Assembly (NCBI GenBank): GCA_001464505.1
Contig: LNEH01000168.1
Span: 1 to 50,967 of the forward strand
Length of the DNA stretch: 50,967 nt
From: Verrucomicrobia bacterium Ga0077533
GTDB lineage: Bacteria > Verrucomicrobiota > Verrucomicrobiia > Opitutales > Opitutaceae
Reading direction: 5' to 3'
The notes below the pieces were generated by a model that did not search any database, was not told where the DNA came from, and was given only the letters and a program-made list of their open reading frames with translations. Position numbers and translations under genes: made by a program. How positions within the stretch are numbered: the stretch's first letter is position 1; every line of letters starts with the position of its first letter. Below are positions 1-7,895 of the stretch, in pieces.

Positions 1-188
1 AACTCTTTGCCCGACAATCCATGAATTTCACGCCAACCATTCATGATAACGACATCCCTAATCTGTTCTCGTGAAGGTTCATGCTGCCGGACAGTAGTGA
101 CAGATTGCACGGATAGAAACGGATATCTGCATGCATTAATCCGTCCTTATCCGTGAAAACTGTGGTCAAATAATCGCCCGCCCGCGCC
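1..188. other. Intergenic region with half of a tandem 'atccgt' repeat
   Basis: No convincing gene lies here; the track ORF on the minus strand looks spurious. The segment around 138-172 (cattaatccgtccttatccg and following) resembles the right arm of the 'atccgtgttcatccgtgtaa' repeat that is complete at 22430-22594. It is probably a degenerate or partial copy of that family. The DNA just before 189 probably carries the promoter of the symporter pair, but I cannot identify a clear -35/-10. Confidence 0.4.
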
Positions 189-338
189 ATGTCTCCCACT
201 CCTGAAACTGATCCCGACCCGGACGACTCCCCCGGTCTGCCCGGCTTCCGCACCTGGCGCAGGGTTTATCTCCTGGTGCTGGGCGTCTTCATTTTGGTCG
301 TGATCGCGCTGACGCTCTTCACCCGCGCCTTCGCATGA
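189..338 (+). CDS. Small single-span membrane protein upstream of the symporter
   Basis: A 49-residue protein, too short for the ORF track. It has an acidic, proline-rich N-terminus (PETDPDPDDSPG), a short basic stretch (RTWRRVY type) and one strongly hydrophobic helix (about residues 28-45) ending near the C-terminus. Its stop overlaps the start of the symporter in an ATGA arrangement, so the two are almost certainly co-translated. Many sodium:solute symporters are preceded by short membrane proteins that may act as accessory subunits. I do not recognise a named family here. The start is the only ATG in frame, and the coupling supports a real gene more than the composition does. Confidence 0.7.
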   Translation: MSPTPETDPDPDDSPGLPGFRTWRRVYLLVLGVFILVVIALTLFTRAFA

Positions 339-2053
339 ACGCCCTCGACTGGTTCGTGCTCCTCGGGACGATGGTCGGCATCGCGGCCTACGGCACCTGG
401 CGCACCCGCCACACCGACCACCTCGACACCTACCTCAAGGGCAACAAGAGCACGGGCTGGTTCACCATCGGCCTCTCGGTCGCGGCCACGCAGGCCAGCG
501 CCATCACCTTTCTCTCGATCCCCGGGCAGGGCTTCGAAAGCGGCATCGGTTTCGTCCAGAATTATTTCGGCCTGCCGCTCGCGCTCATCATCGTCTGCGC
601 GGTTTTCCTGCCCATCTACCGCAAGCTCGGCGTTTACACCGCCTACGAATATCTCGGGCAGCGTTTCGACGGCAAAACCCGCCTCCTCGGCGCCGGACTC
701 TTCCTCGTCCAGCGCGGCCTGGCCTCGGGCGTCACCATCTACGCGCCCGCCATCATCCTTTCCACCGTGCTCGGCTGGCGGCTCGACCTCACCATTGTCG
801 GCACCGGCCTGCTGGTCATCACCTACACCGTCACCGGCGGCAGCGTCGCTGTGAGCCTCACGCAAAAATGGCAGGTGGCCGTCATTTTCGCCGGGATGCT
901 CACGGCCTTCTTTGTCGTGCTCGCCCGGCTGCCCGACGGGCTCGGAGTTACCGGGGCCGCCGAGCTCGCCGGCGCACTCGGCAAGCTCGAAGCCGTGGAT
1001 TTTTCGTTCGATCCCGCCAAGCGCTACACCTTCTGGACCGGCCTGTTCGGCGGGCTCTTCCTGTCGCTCTCCTACTTCGGCACCGACCAGTCGCAGGTGC
1101 AGCGTTACATCGGCGGCGCCTCGTTGCGCGAGGGCCGGCTCGGCCTCGTGTTCAACGCGCTGCTGAAGATCCCGATGCAGTTCTGCATCCTGCTGCTCGG
1201 CGCGCTGGTCTTCGTCTTCTACCAGTTCCAGCCCGCCCCCGTCTTTTTCAACCGCGCGGAGTGGTCGCATCACGCCACGGGGCCCAACGGCGCCGTGTTC
1301 CGCGCGTTGGAGGAGAAACACGCCACCCTCCACGCCGTGAAACAGACGAAGATCGCCGTCTGGCAAACCGCCCGCGCCGGCGATGATGCGGCGGCCGAGG
1401 CGGCGGCCCGCGCGGAACTGGTGGCGGCCAACGCCGCCACCACCGCGGTGCGCTCGGAGGCCAAGGCCGCCCTCACCGCCGCCGACCCGCGGGCGAAGGT
1501 CAAGGATTCCGATTACGTCTTTATCGGCTTCATCCTCGCGCAACTGCCCCACGGCGCCATCGGTCTGCTCATTGCCGTGATGTTCGCCGCCGCGCTCGGC
1601 TCCAAGGCCGGCGAACTCAATGCGCTCGGCAGCACCAGCACCATTGATCTCTGGCGCCGCTTCCGTCCGCTCGCCGCGCACGACGAGGCGCGGAATGTCC
1701 GGGTCGCGAAATGGTTCACCGCCTTCTGGGGTCTCTTCGCCATCGGCTTCGCGCTGTATGCGGGCTTTGCCGAGAATCTCATCGAGGCCATCAACATCCT
1801 CGGCTCGATCTTCTACGGCGTCGTGCTCGGGTTGTTCCTCGTCGCTTTCTTTCTCAAACATGTCGCCGGCACCGCCGTGTTCTGGGGCGCCGTCGCGGCC
1901 CAAACCCTGGTATTTGTCCTCTACGCGACGCTCAGCATCTCCTATCTCTGGTATAATCTTATCGGTTGCGCCGCGTGCATGCTGTTCAGTGTCATAATCC
2001 AAATCTTTCTTCCGCGAATCACGCAGATAAGCGCGGATGGGAAAACTGCTTGA
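335..2053 (+). CDS. Sodium:solute symporter (SSS family)
   Basis: A 572-residue inner-membrane transporter that should couple uptake of a small organic solute to sodium. The substrate cannot be read from sequence. The N-terminal half has the family's helices with the ATQASAITFLSIPGQGF stretch and the VTGGSVAVSLTQKWQ region. The later half keeps the LPHGAIGLLIAVMFAAALGS helix followed by LNALGSTSTIDLWRRF, as in SGLT-type carriers. Between these halves (about residues 310-390) sits a soluble, alanine-rich, probably helical insert (DDAAAEAAARAELVAANAAT). The gene starts by ATGA overlap with the small membrane protein. The last residues (ITQISADGKTA) and the stop are encoded by an intergenic palindromic repeat (2012-2120), so the native C-terminus was probably altered by repeat insertion. 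Confidence 0.92.
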   Translation: MNALDWFVLLGTMVGIAAYGTWRTRHTDHLDTYLKGNKSTGWFTIGLSVAATQASAITFLSIPGQGFESGIGFVQNYFGLPLALIIVCAVFLPIYRKLGVYTAYEYLGQRFDGKTRLLGAGLFLVQRGLASGVTIYAPAIILSTVLGWRLDLTIVGTGLLVITYTVTGGSVAVSLTQKWQVAVIFAGMLTAFFVVLARLPDGLGVTGAAELAGALGKLEAVDFSFDPAKRYTFWTGLFGGLFLSLSYFGTDQSQVQRYIGGASLREGRLGLVFNALLKIPMQFCILLLGALVFVFYQFQPAPVFFNRAEWSHHATGPNGAVFRALEEKHATLHAVKQTKIAVWQTARAGDDAAAEAAARAELVAANAATTAVRSEAKAALTAADPRAKVKDSDYVFIGFILAQLPHGAIGLLIAVMFAAALGSKAGELNALGSTSTIDLWRRFRPLAAHDEARNVRVAKWFTAFWGLFAIGFALYAGFAENLIEAINILGSIFYGVVLGLFLVAFFLKHVAGTAVFWGAVAAQTLVFVLYATLSISYLWYNLIGCAACMLFSVIIQIFLPRITQISADGKTA

Positions 2054-2120
2054 GGCCAATCTTGTCCTCCCTCCTGTTTTTTCTTCGACTGGATCCGCGT
2101 TCATCCACGTTATCCGCGGA
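2012..2120. repeat. Palindromic repeat (family B) across the symporter 3' end
   Basis: The left arm tccgcgaatcacgcagataa (2011 on) and the right arm ggatccgcgttcatccacgt (2091 on, continuing through tatccgcgga) are imperfect reverse complements. They belong to the same style as the element at 22430-22594. The left arm lies inside the symporter reading frame and supplies its last codons. The right arm ends 15 bases before the bshC-like start. It could form a long RNA hairpin separating the two genes. Confidence 0.7.
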
Positions 2121-2135
2121 GAATTTTTCATTCTG

Positions 2136-2903
2136 ATGTCCGCCCCCGTCATCTGCTTTGGCCAGCAACCCTGCGGGTTCTTCCCGCGACGGTTCCTCTA
2201 CGCCAAGTTCACCACGGCCCGCCGGCTCCAGGCCGAGATCGGCGGCGAGATCGTGTTCTTCCTGCACGACAGCGATCATGACTGCCGCGAGACCCAGACC
2301 ACGCTGCGCCACCTCCACACCGGTGAGCCACAGACCTTCAATTTTACCTTCGTCAACAAGCTCCAGCGGAAATTCTCCCCGCTCTTTCTCAAACGCATCC
2401 CGGCCGACTGGCCGGCCCACACCGCGCGGCAGCTGCCCAACTACGTCGCGCCGCGCTGGGTCGATGCTTTCAAGCGGATCACCGCGACCAACGTCGCCGA
2501 CTTCTGCCTGGGGATGTATCGCGCCATGGGTCTGCTGGAGGGCATCCGCGTCGTCCGCTCCGGTGACCCCGCGGTGCGCCGGGCGGCGTGCGCCGTCACG
2601 GATTGTTTTGTGGATGTGCCGCACGAGGGCGAGATCGTCCGGGCGCGGTTTATCAACGGCACACTCAAACTCCACGAGGGCGGTGACCGTTACGTTGAGC
2701 TGCCCGCAACTGTTTTTACCAAGGAGCAGATCAGTCCGACCCGGGATAGCAGGTTGCGCTGGATGCAATCCGTGATTCACTGCACGCACTATGTCTGCGG
2801 TGCCGGCGAGCAGGCCTACCTCAACCAAGCCGACGCCCCTGAAATCACCTTTGTTCCCCGCGACCCCATCGACCGCCCCGACGAAGCCTGGACCGAAAAC
2901 TGA
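2136..2903 (+). CDS. Short BshC-like protein, candidate bacillithiol synthase (cysteine-adding)
   Basis: A 255-residue protein that I place in the bshAB locus as a possible third-step enzyme, ligating cysteine to glucosamine-malate. Residues 5-55 read VICFGQQPCGFF, then LYAKFTTARRL, then FFLHDSDHDCRET. This matches the BshC pattern of a GQQ motif followed by LYTxxKxxTA and a W-x-A-x-(E/D)DHD segment. BshC proteins are normally about 530 residues, so this is half length and has no sign of the family's C-terminal coiled coil. The rest has no motif I recognise. The track starts it at 2037, but that start lies inside a repeat; ATG 2136 is preferred because the conserved part begins there. It is 55 bases upstream of bshB on the same strand. 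Function is inferred from motif plus context; a substrate-binding paralogue without activity is also possible. Confidence 0.6.
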   Translation: MSAPVICFGQQPCGFFPRRFLYAKFTTARRLQAEIGGEIVFFLHDSDHDCRETQTTLRHLHTGEPQTFNFTFVNKLQRKFSPLFLKRIPADWPAHTARQLPNYVAPRWVDAFKRITATNVADFCLGMYRAMGLLEGIRVVRSGDPAVRRAACAVTDCFVDVPHEGEIVRARFINGTLKLHEGGDRYVELPATVFTKEQISPTRDSRLRWMQSVIHCTHYVCGAGEQAYLNQADAPEITFVPRDPIDRPDEAWTEN

Positions 2904-2958
2904 CCCCCGGTAATTCGTCAATTAATACGTTACAAATATCCCCGCGCAACTTTTGCCC

Positions 2959-3684
2959 ATGCCATCTGACCAAACTTCCGCTCCTCTCCTCGCCTTCGGC
3001 GCGCATCCCGACGACATCGAGTTCGGGGCCGGCGGCATTATTGCCAAGGAAACCCGCGCCGGCCGGCCCGCCCGCTTTGTGGTCTGCTCCCGCGGTGAGG
3101 CCGGCACCAACGGCACCCCCGCCCAACGCATGCGCGAGGCCAAGGCCGCCGCAAAGATCCTTGGCGCCACCATCGAGTTCCTTGAACTCGACGGCGACGC
3201 CCACCTCGAATTGAAATCGGCCCACGCACTCGCGCTGGCCGACATCATCCGCCGGATGCAACCCGGCATCGTCCTCGCGCCCACGCTGGAGACCAACCAG
3301 CACCCCGACCACTGGCGGCTTGGCACGCTCGTGCGCGACGCCACGCGCCTTGCCCGCTACGGTGGTGTGGCCGAACTCAGGGCCCGGCCGGCGCATGCCA
3401 TCGGCCAGTTGTTTTTCTACGCGCTCAGCCCCGGCAGTGAGCCGGTTGGCGCGCAACCGATTCTGATCGATATCTCCGCGCCGGAGATTGTCGCCGGCTG
3501 GACCGCCGCGATGACCGCACACACGTCGCAAAGGAAGACCCGCAACTACGCCGAGCTGCAACTGGCCCGCGCCCGCGTGCTTGGCCTGGATGCCGGTGTG
3601 GCCCACGCCCAGGCGCTTTGGCCGAACGACCCGCTGCTGTTTGACTCACTCGCGCCGCTGGCGCGCGGCGCCCGCCGGTTTTGA
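2959..3684 (+). CDS. bshB1: PIG-L family deacetylase, BshB1-like (GlcNAc-malate deacetylase)
   Basis: A 241-residue zinc hydrolase of the PIG-L/LmbE family that should remove the acetyl group from N-acetylglucosaminyl-malate, the second step of bacillithiol synthesis. The zinc-binding AHPDD motif is near the N-terminus (LAFGAHPDDIEFGAGG), followed by SRGEAGTNGTPAQRMREAKAA, which is typical of the BshB1 branch. The third ligand region is HPDHWRLG (about residue 115), matching the HxDH motif. The family's usual length is about 230-240. The track begins at TTG 2953; ATG 2959 is the better start. The gene lies between the bshC-like gene and bshA on one strand. The specific substrate is inferred from the adjacent bshA. 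Confidence 0.88.
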   Translation: MPSDQTSAPLLAFGAHPDDIEFGAGGIIAKETRAGRPARFVVCSRGEAGTNGTPAQRMREAKAAAKILGATIEFLELDGDAHLELKSAHALALADIIRRMQPGIVLAPTLETNQHPDHWRLGTLVRDATRLARYGGVAELRARPAHAIGQLFFYALSPGSEPVGAQPILIDISAPEIVAGWTAAMTAHTSQRKTRNYAELQLARARVLGLDAGVAHAQALWPNDPLLFDSLAPLARGARRF

Positions 3685-3715
3685 GTATGATTCATTTCCG
3701 AACCCAATACGATGA

Positions 3716-3787
3716 AACGCGGAGGACGCGAAGATCGCGGAGTAGCTTTCCTGCTGTTTTCTCCGCGCCCTCCGCGACCTCCGCGTT
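3716..3787. repeat. Palindromic repeat (family C, 'cgcggagg') between bshB and bshA
   Basis: The left arm aacgcggaggacgcgaagat (3716 on) pairs imperfectly with the right arm, which contains ctccgcgaccTCCGCGTT and ends at 3787. The loop is about 18 bases. This style of 'ccgcgaagcgcgaag' palindrome is common between genes in Verrucomicrobiota and related genomes. It lies 14 bases upstream of the bshA start and could act as a hairpin in the mRNA. Confidence 0.75.
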
Positions 3788-3801
3788 GAAAATCTTCTGT
3801 T

Positions 3802-4935
3802 ATGTCTGACCGTCCACTCAAGATCGGCATCACCTGCTACCCCTCGGTCGGTGGCAGCGGCATCCTCGCGTCGGAATTGGGGGAGGAACTGGCCAAGCGC
3901 GGACACGAGATCCATTTCATCAGCTACGAGCCACCCTTCCGGATGCCCGCGGGCCCGCGCGTGTTTTTTCACCCGGTGCAGGTCAACAGCTACGACCTGT
4001 TCAAATACCCCGACTACACCCTGCCCCTCTCCGTGAAAATGGCCGAGGTCAGCCGCGACCACCGTCTCGACGTGCTGCACGTCCATTACGCCGTGCCGCA
4101 CGCCACCGCCGCGTTTCTCGCCCGGTCGATGCTGCACCAGGAACACAAACTGAAGATCATCACCACCCTCCACGGCACCGACACCACCCTGCTGGGCCGC
4201 GATCCCGGTTACGGCCCGGCCATCCGCCACGCGCTCGAACACTCCGACGCCATCACCACCGTCTCGGAGTTCATGCGGCGCGAGACCGTCCGTCTGCTCG
4301 GCGTGCAACGCCCCATCGAGGTGATCCATAATTTCTTTGAGCCACACCCCGCCGAACATTCGCGGACGGAAATCCGGCGGGAACTCGGCCTGGCTGATGG
4401 CGAGGCGATGCTGCTGCATGTTTCCAACCTCCGGCCGCTCAAGCGCCTCGACCTGCTGCTCGAAACTGTCGCCCGGCTTAAACCCCAGCTCGCCTTCAAG
4501 CTCGTCGTGCTGGCCGGCGCCAATCCCGCCCCGCTGCTGGCGGAAGCCCGCCACCGCGGCGTCGCCGACCGCCTCATCATCCGGGAGCGGGTGACCGACA
4601 TCGAAGGCTATCTCGCCACGACCGACCTGGGGCTTTTCACCTCCGAGGTGGAGAGTTTCTGCCTGAGCATCCTAGAGCTGATGAGTGTGGGTTGCCCCAG
4701 CGTGGCGTTTGCCGTGGGCGGTATTCCCGAGGTCACGGTCTCGGGCGAGACCGGCCTGCTGGTGCCGTTCGGCGATACCGAGGCCCTGGCCGGCGCGGCG
4801 GATTCGCTGTTGCGCGACCCGGCGCGCCGCTCCGCCCTCGGCCGCGTCGCTCAGACTCGAGCCCGGGAAAGATTTTCGGCCGCCATCATCATCCCGCGCT
4901 ACGAGGCGCTCTACCGGCGGGTGTGTGGCGCGTGA
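3802..4935 (+). CDS. bshA: GT4 glycosyltransferase BshA (N-acetylglucosaminyl-L-malate synthase)
   Basis: A 377-residue retaining GT-B transferase that joins UDP-GlcNAc and L-malate, the first step of bacillithiol synthesis in the cytoplasm. The N-terminus KIGITCYPSVGGSGILASE is the BshA signature, followed by the ELAKRGHEIHFISYEPPFR stretch. The donor-binding C-terminal half shows ESFCLSILELMSVGCPSVAF (the GT4 E-x7-E motif) and the GGIPEV turn. Length fits the family (about 375-380). It follows bshB after 117 bases that contain a palindromic repeat, so it may have its own promoter or be attenuated by the hairpin. This gene makes the bacillithiol assignment of the locus secure; the other two genes depend on it. 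Confidence 0.93.
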   Translation: MSDRPLKIGITCYPSVGGSGILASELGEELAKRGHEIHFISYEPPFRMPAGPRVFFHPVQVNSYDLFKYPDYTLPLSVKMAEVSRDHRLDVLHVHYAVPHATAAFLARSMLHQEHKLKIITTLHGTDTTLLGRDPGYGPAIRHALEHSDAITTVSEFMRRETVRLLGVQRPIEVIHNFFEPHPAEHSRTEIRRELGLADGEAMLLHVSNLRPLKRLDLLLETVARLKPQLAFKLVVLAGANPAPLLAEARHRGVADRLIIRERVTDIEGYLATTDLGLFTSEVESFCLSILELMSVGCPSVAFAVGGIPEVTVSGETGLLVPFGDTEALAGAADSLLRDPARRSALGRVAQTRARERFSAAIIIPRYEALYRRVCGA

Positions 4936-4969
4936 ATATTGTGGCCCCGTAACACTCCACCCTTCTCCC

Positions 4970-6955
4970 ATGCCACCCCAATACCTCCGCGCACTGTTCA
5001 GCATCTTCGCGGTAATCGCCTGGAGTCTGTCGGCGGCGCGAGCGCAGGAAGTCTCCGGTGGTGGCACCGATCCGGTGGTCAAGGTGCGCAGCTATGGCGA
5101 CGAACGGCCGGTCAATGTGGAGGAGGAACTCGCCGCCTTGCGTTCGGCCAACGCGGGACTGGCCGGAAGCGTGCCGCGTCAGCCACTGACCTTTGCCGCC
5201 GCCCTCACCCGGGTGCGTGAACTGGCCCGCTCCGCGGGCGGCCCCGCCGTGTTGGCTCCAGCGCTAAAAGCGCTGCCGGACAATGAGCCCGTGACACTGC
5301 GCCTGCTCGCCGTGCGTGAACTCACACGGGGCCGCACCACCGCGATGTTTCTCCTGTTGCTGGCCGCCTACGATCGCGATCCGAACTCCGCCGATGCGCT
5401 GGCCGATCTCGCGGGAGCGCTCGCGGGGCTGGGCTATGCCAACGAGGCGCTCGCTTTGCTCGACGAACTCGCGCGCCGCAACGCTGTGCCGTCACCACCC
5501 ATGGACATCAGCGGCGAGGATGCACTCGCCTACCTGCGCGGGTATTGCCTCGTGCGCCTGGGCGACACCGCGGCCGCCAAGCCCCTGCTCGCCGGGGTCG
5601 CCGAACGCCAGCCGATGTTGGCCGAAGCCGCGCGACTGATGGCGGTCATCTCCGAGGACGAAGCGGAGCTGCGCAAATTTCTCCTGCTTGGCGTCTGGCG
5701 GCACCGCAGCCCGCTGATGGTCTGCGCGGGAGTGGATCTTGGTGAAGAAGAACCCGACCCGCTGCAATCTGGCGAGGAGGTGGCCATCGACCTGCGCTCT
5801 CTGCTCGACCTCAGCAAGGGCGAGCGCGGCCGGCTGCCCGACATACCCTACGCCCGAAGTGTGACCCACGCGAACGGGCTCATCCCCCTCCTCGAAGCGA
5901 AGGATGCGGCTCTGGACGATGCCCTCACCGTCGTCGCCGAACGAAAACGCCCGCGCGGATTCGAGCATCCCGAGAGCGGCGTGTTCGAGAAGCGTGGACA
6001 CCGGATGCATGCGCTCGTGATGAGCCTCGGTCTGCGCGACCAAAAGCTCCGCGAGCTGGAGCGCGCGCGCCGCAGCGTCGATAAGGAATGGCGCCGGGAA
6101 ATGGACCGGGTGATCGCCGAGCGCGACCGCGGGGCCGACGAGGCGATGGAGCGGGCCAAGAAGAAGTGGTTGGCCGAGAAACGTTCGCCGTCGTTCGCGG
6201 AAATCGGCGAAGTCTTCCGGCCGTTCCACGATGCCGCGCTGGCACGCGCGCGCGGCATTTCCGCCCGACGGGAGAAGGCCGTGCGTGATTACTTCGCCGA
6301 GTGGCATCTGCTGGCCAGCGCCATTCCCGCCCAGGTCGGGGACAAGGCGTGGTGGGAACACATCCGGCTGACCATCGAGCATCAACGCCTCCATGACTAC
6401 AGCGTCTTGCTGGGCATCAGCGCAGCCCATGCCCGCGTCGGCGCGCATGGATTGATCACCACGGAGCCGAGCGAGACTCCCCCGAGTCCCGAGACCCAGG
6501 ACATCGGAAAATGCGACGGCGACAAGAGTCTCAGCTTTAGCACCAACCAACTGCCCGGGGGTGACAAAATGCCCTTTGAATTCGGCGTCGAAATGACCTG
6601 CGAAGGCATGTCCGTGGAAGTGGGCGTGGATACGCGCATCCCGGGCATCAGCGTCTCGACCGAGCTGGGCATCGACACGAAAGGCGACTTCACCGCGTTC
6701 GTGGGACCGAAGGCCACGGCGAAACTTGAGACCGGTATCGTGGATTTTACCGGCGCGGCCAAAGGCGGTGCTTACGTGACGGGCAACAAAGACGGCATCA
6801 AGGATGCCGGGGTGAAGTATGAGGTGAAAGCCGGCGCCGGCGTCGGGAGTTATTCCGGCGCGCAGAAAATCGCCGAAGGCAAAGTCAGCTTCATGCCCGC
6901 TCCGGCGACGGGTGACGGCGGTTTCGAACCGTTGATGATCAACGGCGGCCGTTAA
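4970..6955 (+). CDS. Secreted protein of unknown function with tetratricopeptide-like region
   Basis: A 661-residue protein. Its N-terminus is a clear signal peptide (a hydrophobic run ending LSAARAQ, cleavage likely before EVSGGG). Residues about 90-230 are alanine- and leucine-rich helical pairs (ADALADLAGALAGLGYANEA type) resembling TPR repeats. Around 360-420 there is a charged, probably coiled-coil segment (ERARRSVDKEWRREMDRV). The C-terminal 130 residues switch to glycine-rich, probably beta-strand repeats (VEVGVDTRIPGISVSTELGI) with two nearby cysteines. The track start at 4685 lies inside bshA; ATG 4970, 35 bases after bshA, gives the signal peptide and is chosen. I do not recognise a family. 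Proximity to bshA may be incidental. Confidence 0.75.
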   Translation: MPPQYLRALFSIFAVIAWSLSAARAQEVSGGGTDPVVKVRSYGDERPVNVEEELAALRSANAGLAGSVPRQPLTFAAALTRVRELARSAGGPAVLAPALKALPDNEPVTLRLLAVRELTRGRTTAMFLLLLAAYDRDPNSADALADLAGALAGLGYANEALALLDELARRNAVPSPPMDISGEDALAYLRGYCLVRLGDTAAAKPLLAGVAERQPMLAEAARLMAVISEDEAELRKFLLLGVWRHRSPLMVCAGVDLGEEEPDPLQSGEEVAIDLRSLLDLSKGERGRLPDIPYARSVTHANGLIPLLEAKDAALDDALTVVAERKRPRGFEHPESGVFEKRGHRMHALVMSLGLRDQKLRELERARRSVDKEWRREMDRVIAERDRGADEAMERAKKKWLAEKRSPSFAEIGEVFRPFHDAALARARGISARREKAVRDYFAEWHLLASAIPAQVGDKAWWEHIRLTIEHQRLHDYSVLLGISAAHARVGAHGLITTEPSETPPSPETQDIGKCDGDKSLSFSTNQLPGGDKMPFEFGVEMTCEGMSVEVGVDTRIPGISVSTELGIDTKGDFTAFVGPKATAKLETGIVDFTGAAKGGAYVTGNKDGIKDAGVKYEVKAGAGVGSYSGAQKIAEGKVSFMPAPATGDGGFEPLMINGGR

Positions 6956-7118
6956 TCAATTCGGCTGACCACCTACCGGCGTTACACCAGCTGCAATTTC
7001 CCGGGACAAAACGCGGTGTGGGTCCATGGAACCCGGCACCCAGCCGATCAGAGAAGGGATCGGGAGACTTTCCCTCGCCGGGAGGTGATGATATCGCGAA
7101 CCTGCGATCCGGCGCAAC

Positions 7119-7895
7119 TCAGCCATAGCGTCCCTCGATGTATTCGGTGGTTTGCAGATTCGCCGGGGTGAGAAACAGTTCCTCCGTGCGGCGGTGCTCG
7201 ATCACTTTGCCCAGCAGCATGAAGATACACTCGTCACTCGTCCGGCGGGCCTGGGCCATGTTGTGGGTGACGATGACGATGGTGTAGCGGCCCTTGAGGG
7301 CAAACATCAGCTCCTCGATGGCGGCGGTGCCCTCGACGTCGAGGGCCGAGCAGGGTTCGTCCATCAAGATGATCTCCGGTTTCAGCGGCAGCAGGCGGGC
7401 GATGCAGAGTTTTTGCTGCTGCTCCAACTGCAGCGTGATCGCCTTGTGATCGAGCCGGTCTTTCAGGTCGTGCCAGAGGTTGACCTCCGTCAGCGCCTTT
7501 TCCACCGCCTCGTCCAGGGCGGGCTTGCGGAGCGCGTCGCCCCCGGCATGCACGCGCAAACCGAAGACGACATTTTCATAGACGGAGACCGGGAGCGGAT
7601 TGGGCCGCTGGAAGACCATGCCGACGGATTTGCGCAATTCGATCAACGAAACATCAGGGTCGTAGATGTTTTTGCCGAGCACCAGGATCTCGCCCTTGGT
7701 GGTGACGTAATTATAGCGTTCGTTGACGCGGTTGAAACAGCGCAAGAGGGTTGTTTTCCCGCAGCCAGACGGACCGATGAGCGAGGTGATGAACCCGTGC
7801 TTGATGTTGAGCGTCACATCGCACAGCGCCTGAAACTTGCCATACCACAAGTTCACGTCGCGGGCGGTGATGCTGTGACCGGTCGCGTCGTTCAT
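7119..7895 (-). CDS. pstB: Phosphate ABC transporter ATPase PstB2 with degenerate signature motif
   Basis: A 258-residue ATP-binding subunit of the Pst phosphate importer and last gene of the operon. It has a canonical Walker A (GPSGCGKTT), a canonical Q-loop (GMVFQRPNP), Walker B (IILMDEPCSALD) and H-loop (VTHNMAQA). The ABC signature, normally LSGGQQQR, reads LQLEQQQK, so the serine and both glycines that contact ATP in the partner subunit are replaced. The rest aligns with PstB throughout (NLWHDLKDRLD; HRRTEELFLTP). Its start overlaps the stop of pstB1 in an ATGA. The defect suggests it works as a heterodimer with the neighbouring PstB1 (see findings). The gene symbol is by family; the operon has two copies. 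Confidence 0.9.
   Translation of the reverse strand: MNDATGHSITARDVNLWYGKFQALCDVTLNIKHGFITSLIGPSGCGKTTLLRCFNRVNERYNYVTTKGEILVLGKNIYDPDVSLIELRKSVGMVFQRPNPLPVSVYENVVFGLRVHAGGDALRKPALDEAVEKALTEVNLWHDLKDRLDHKAITLQLEQQQKLCIARLLPLKPEIILMDEPCSALDVEGTAAIEELMFALKGRYTIVIVTHNMAQARRTSDECIFMLLGKVIEHRRTEELFLTPANLQTTEYIEGRYG

Noticed and set aside
266-2152. A 628-residue ORF on the minus strand opposite the symporter
   Set aside because: It is an antisense shadow: very rich in Glu, Gly, Arg and Ala with no domain, while the plus strand encodes a clear symporter. High GC makes such open frames common.
2136-4935. A toxin or antibiotic-type pseudo-disaccharide pathway instead of bacillithiol
   Set aside because: PIG-L plus GT4 pairs also occur in mycothiol and antibiotic loci, but the KIGITCYPSVGGSG start of BshA and the BshC-like motif together favour bacillithiol.
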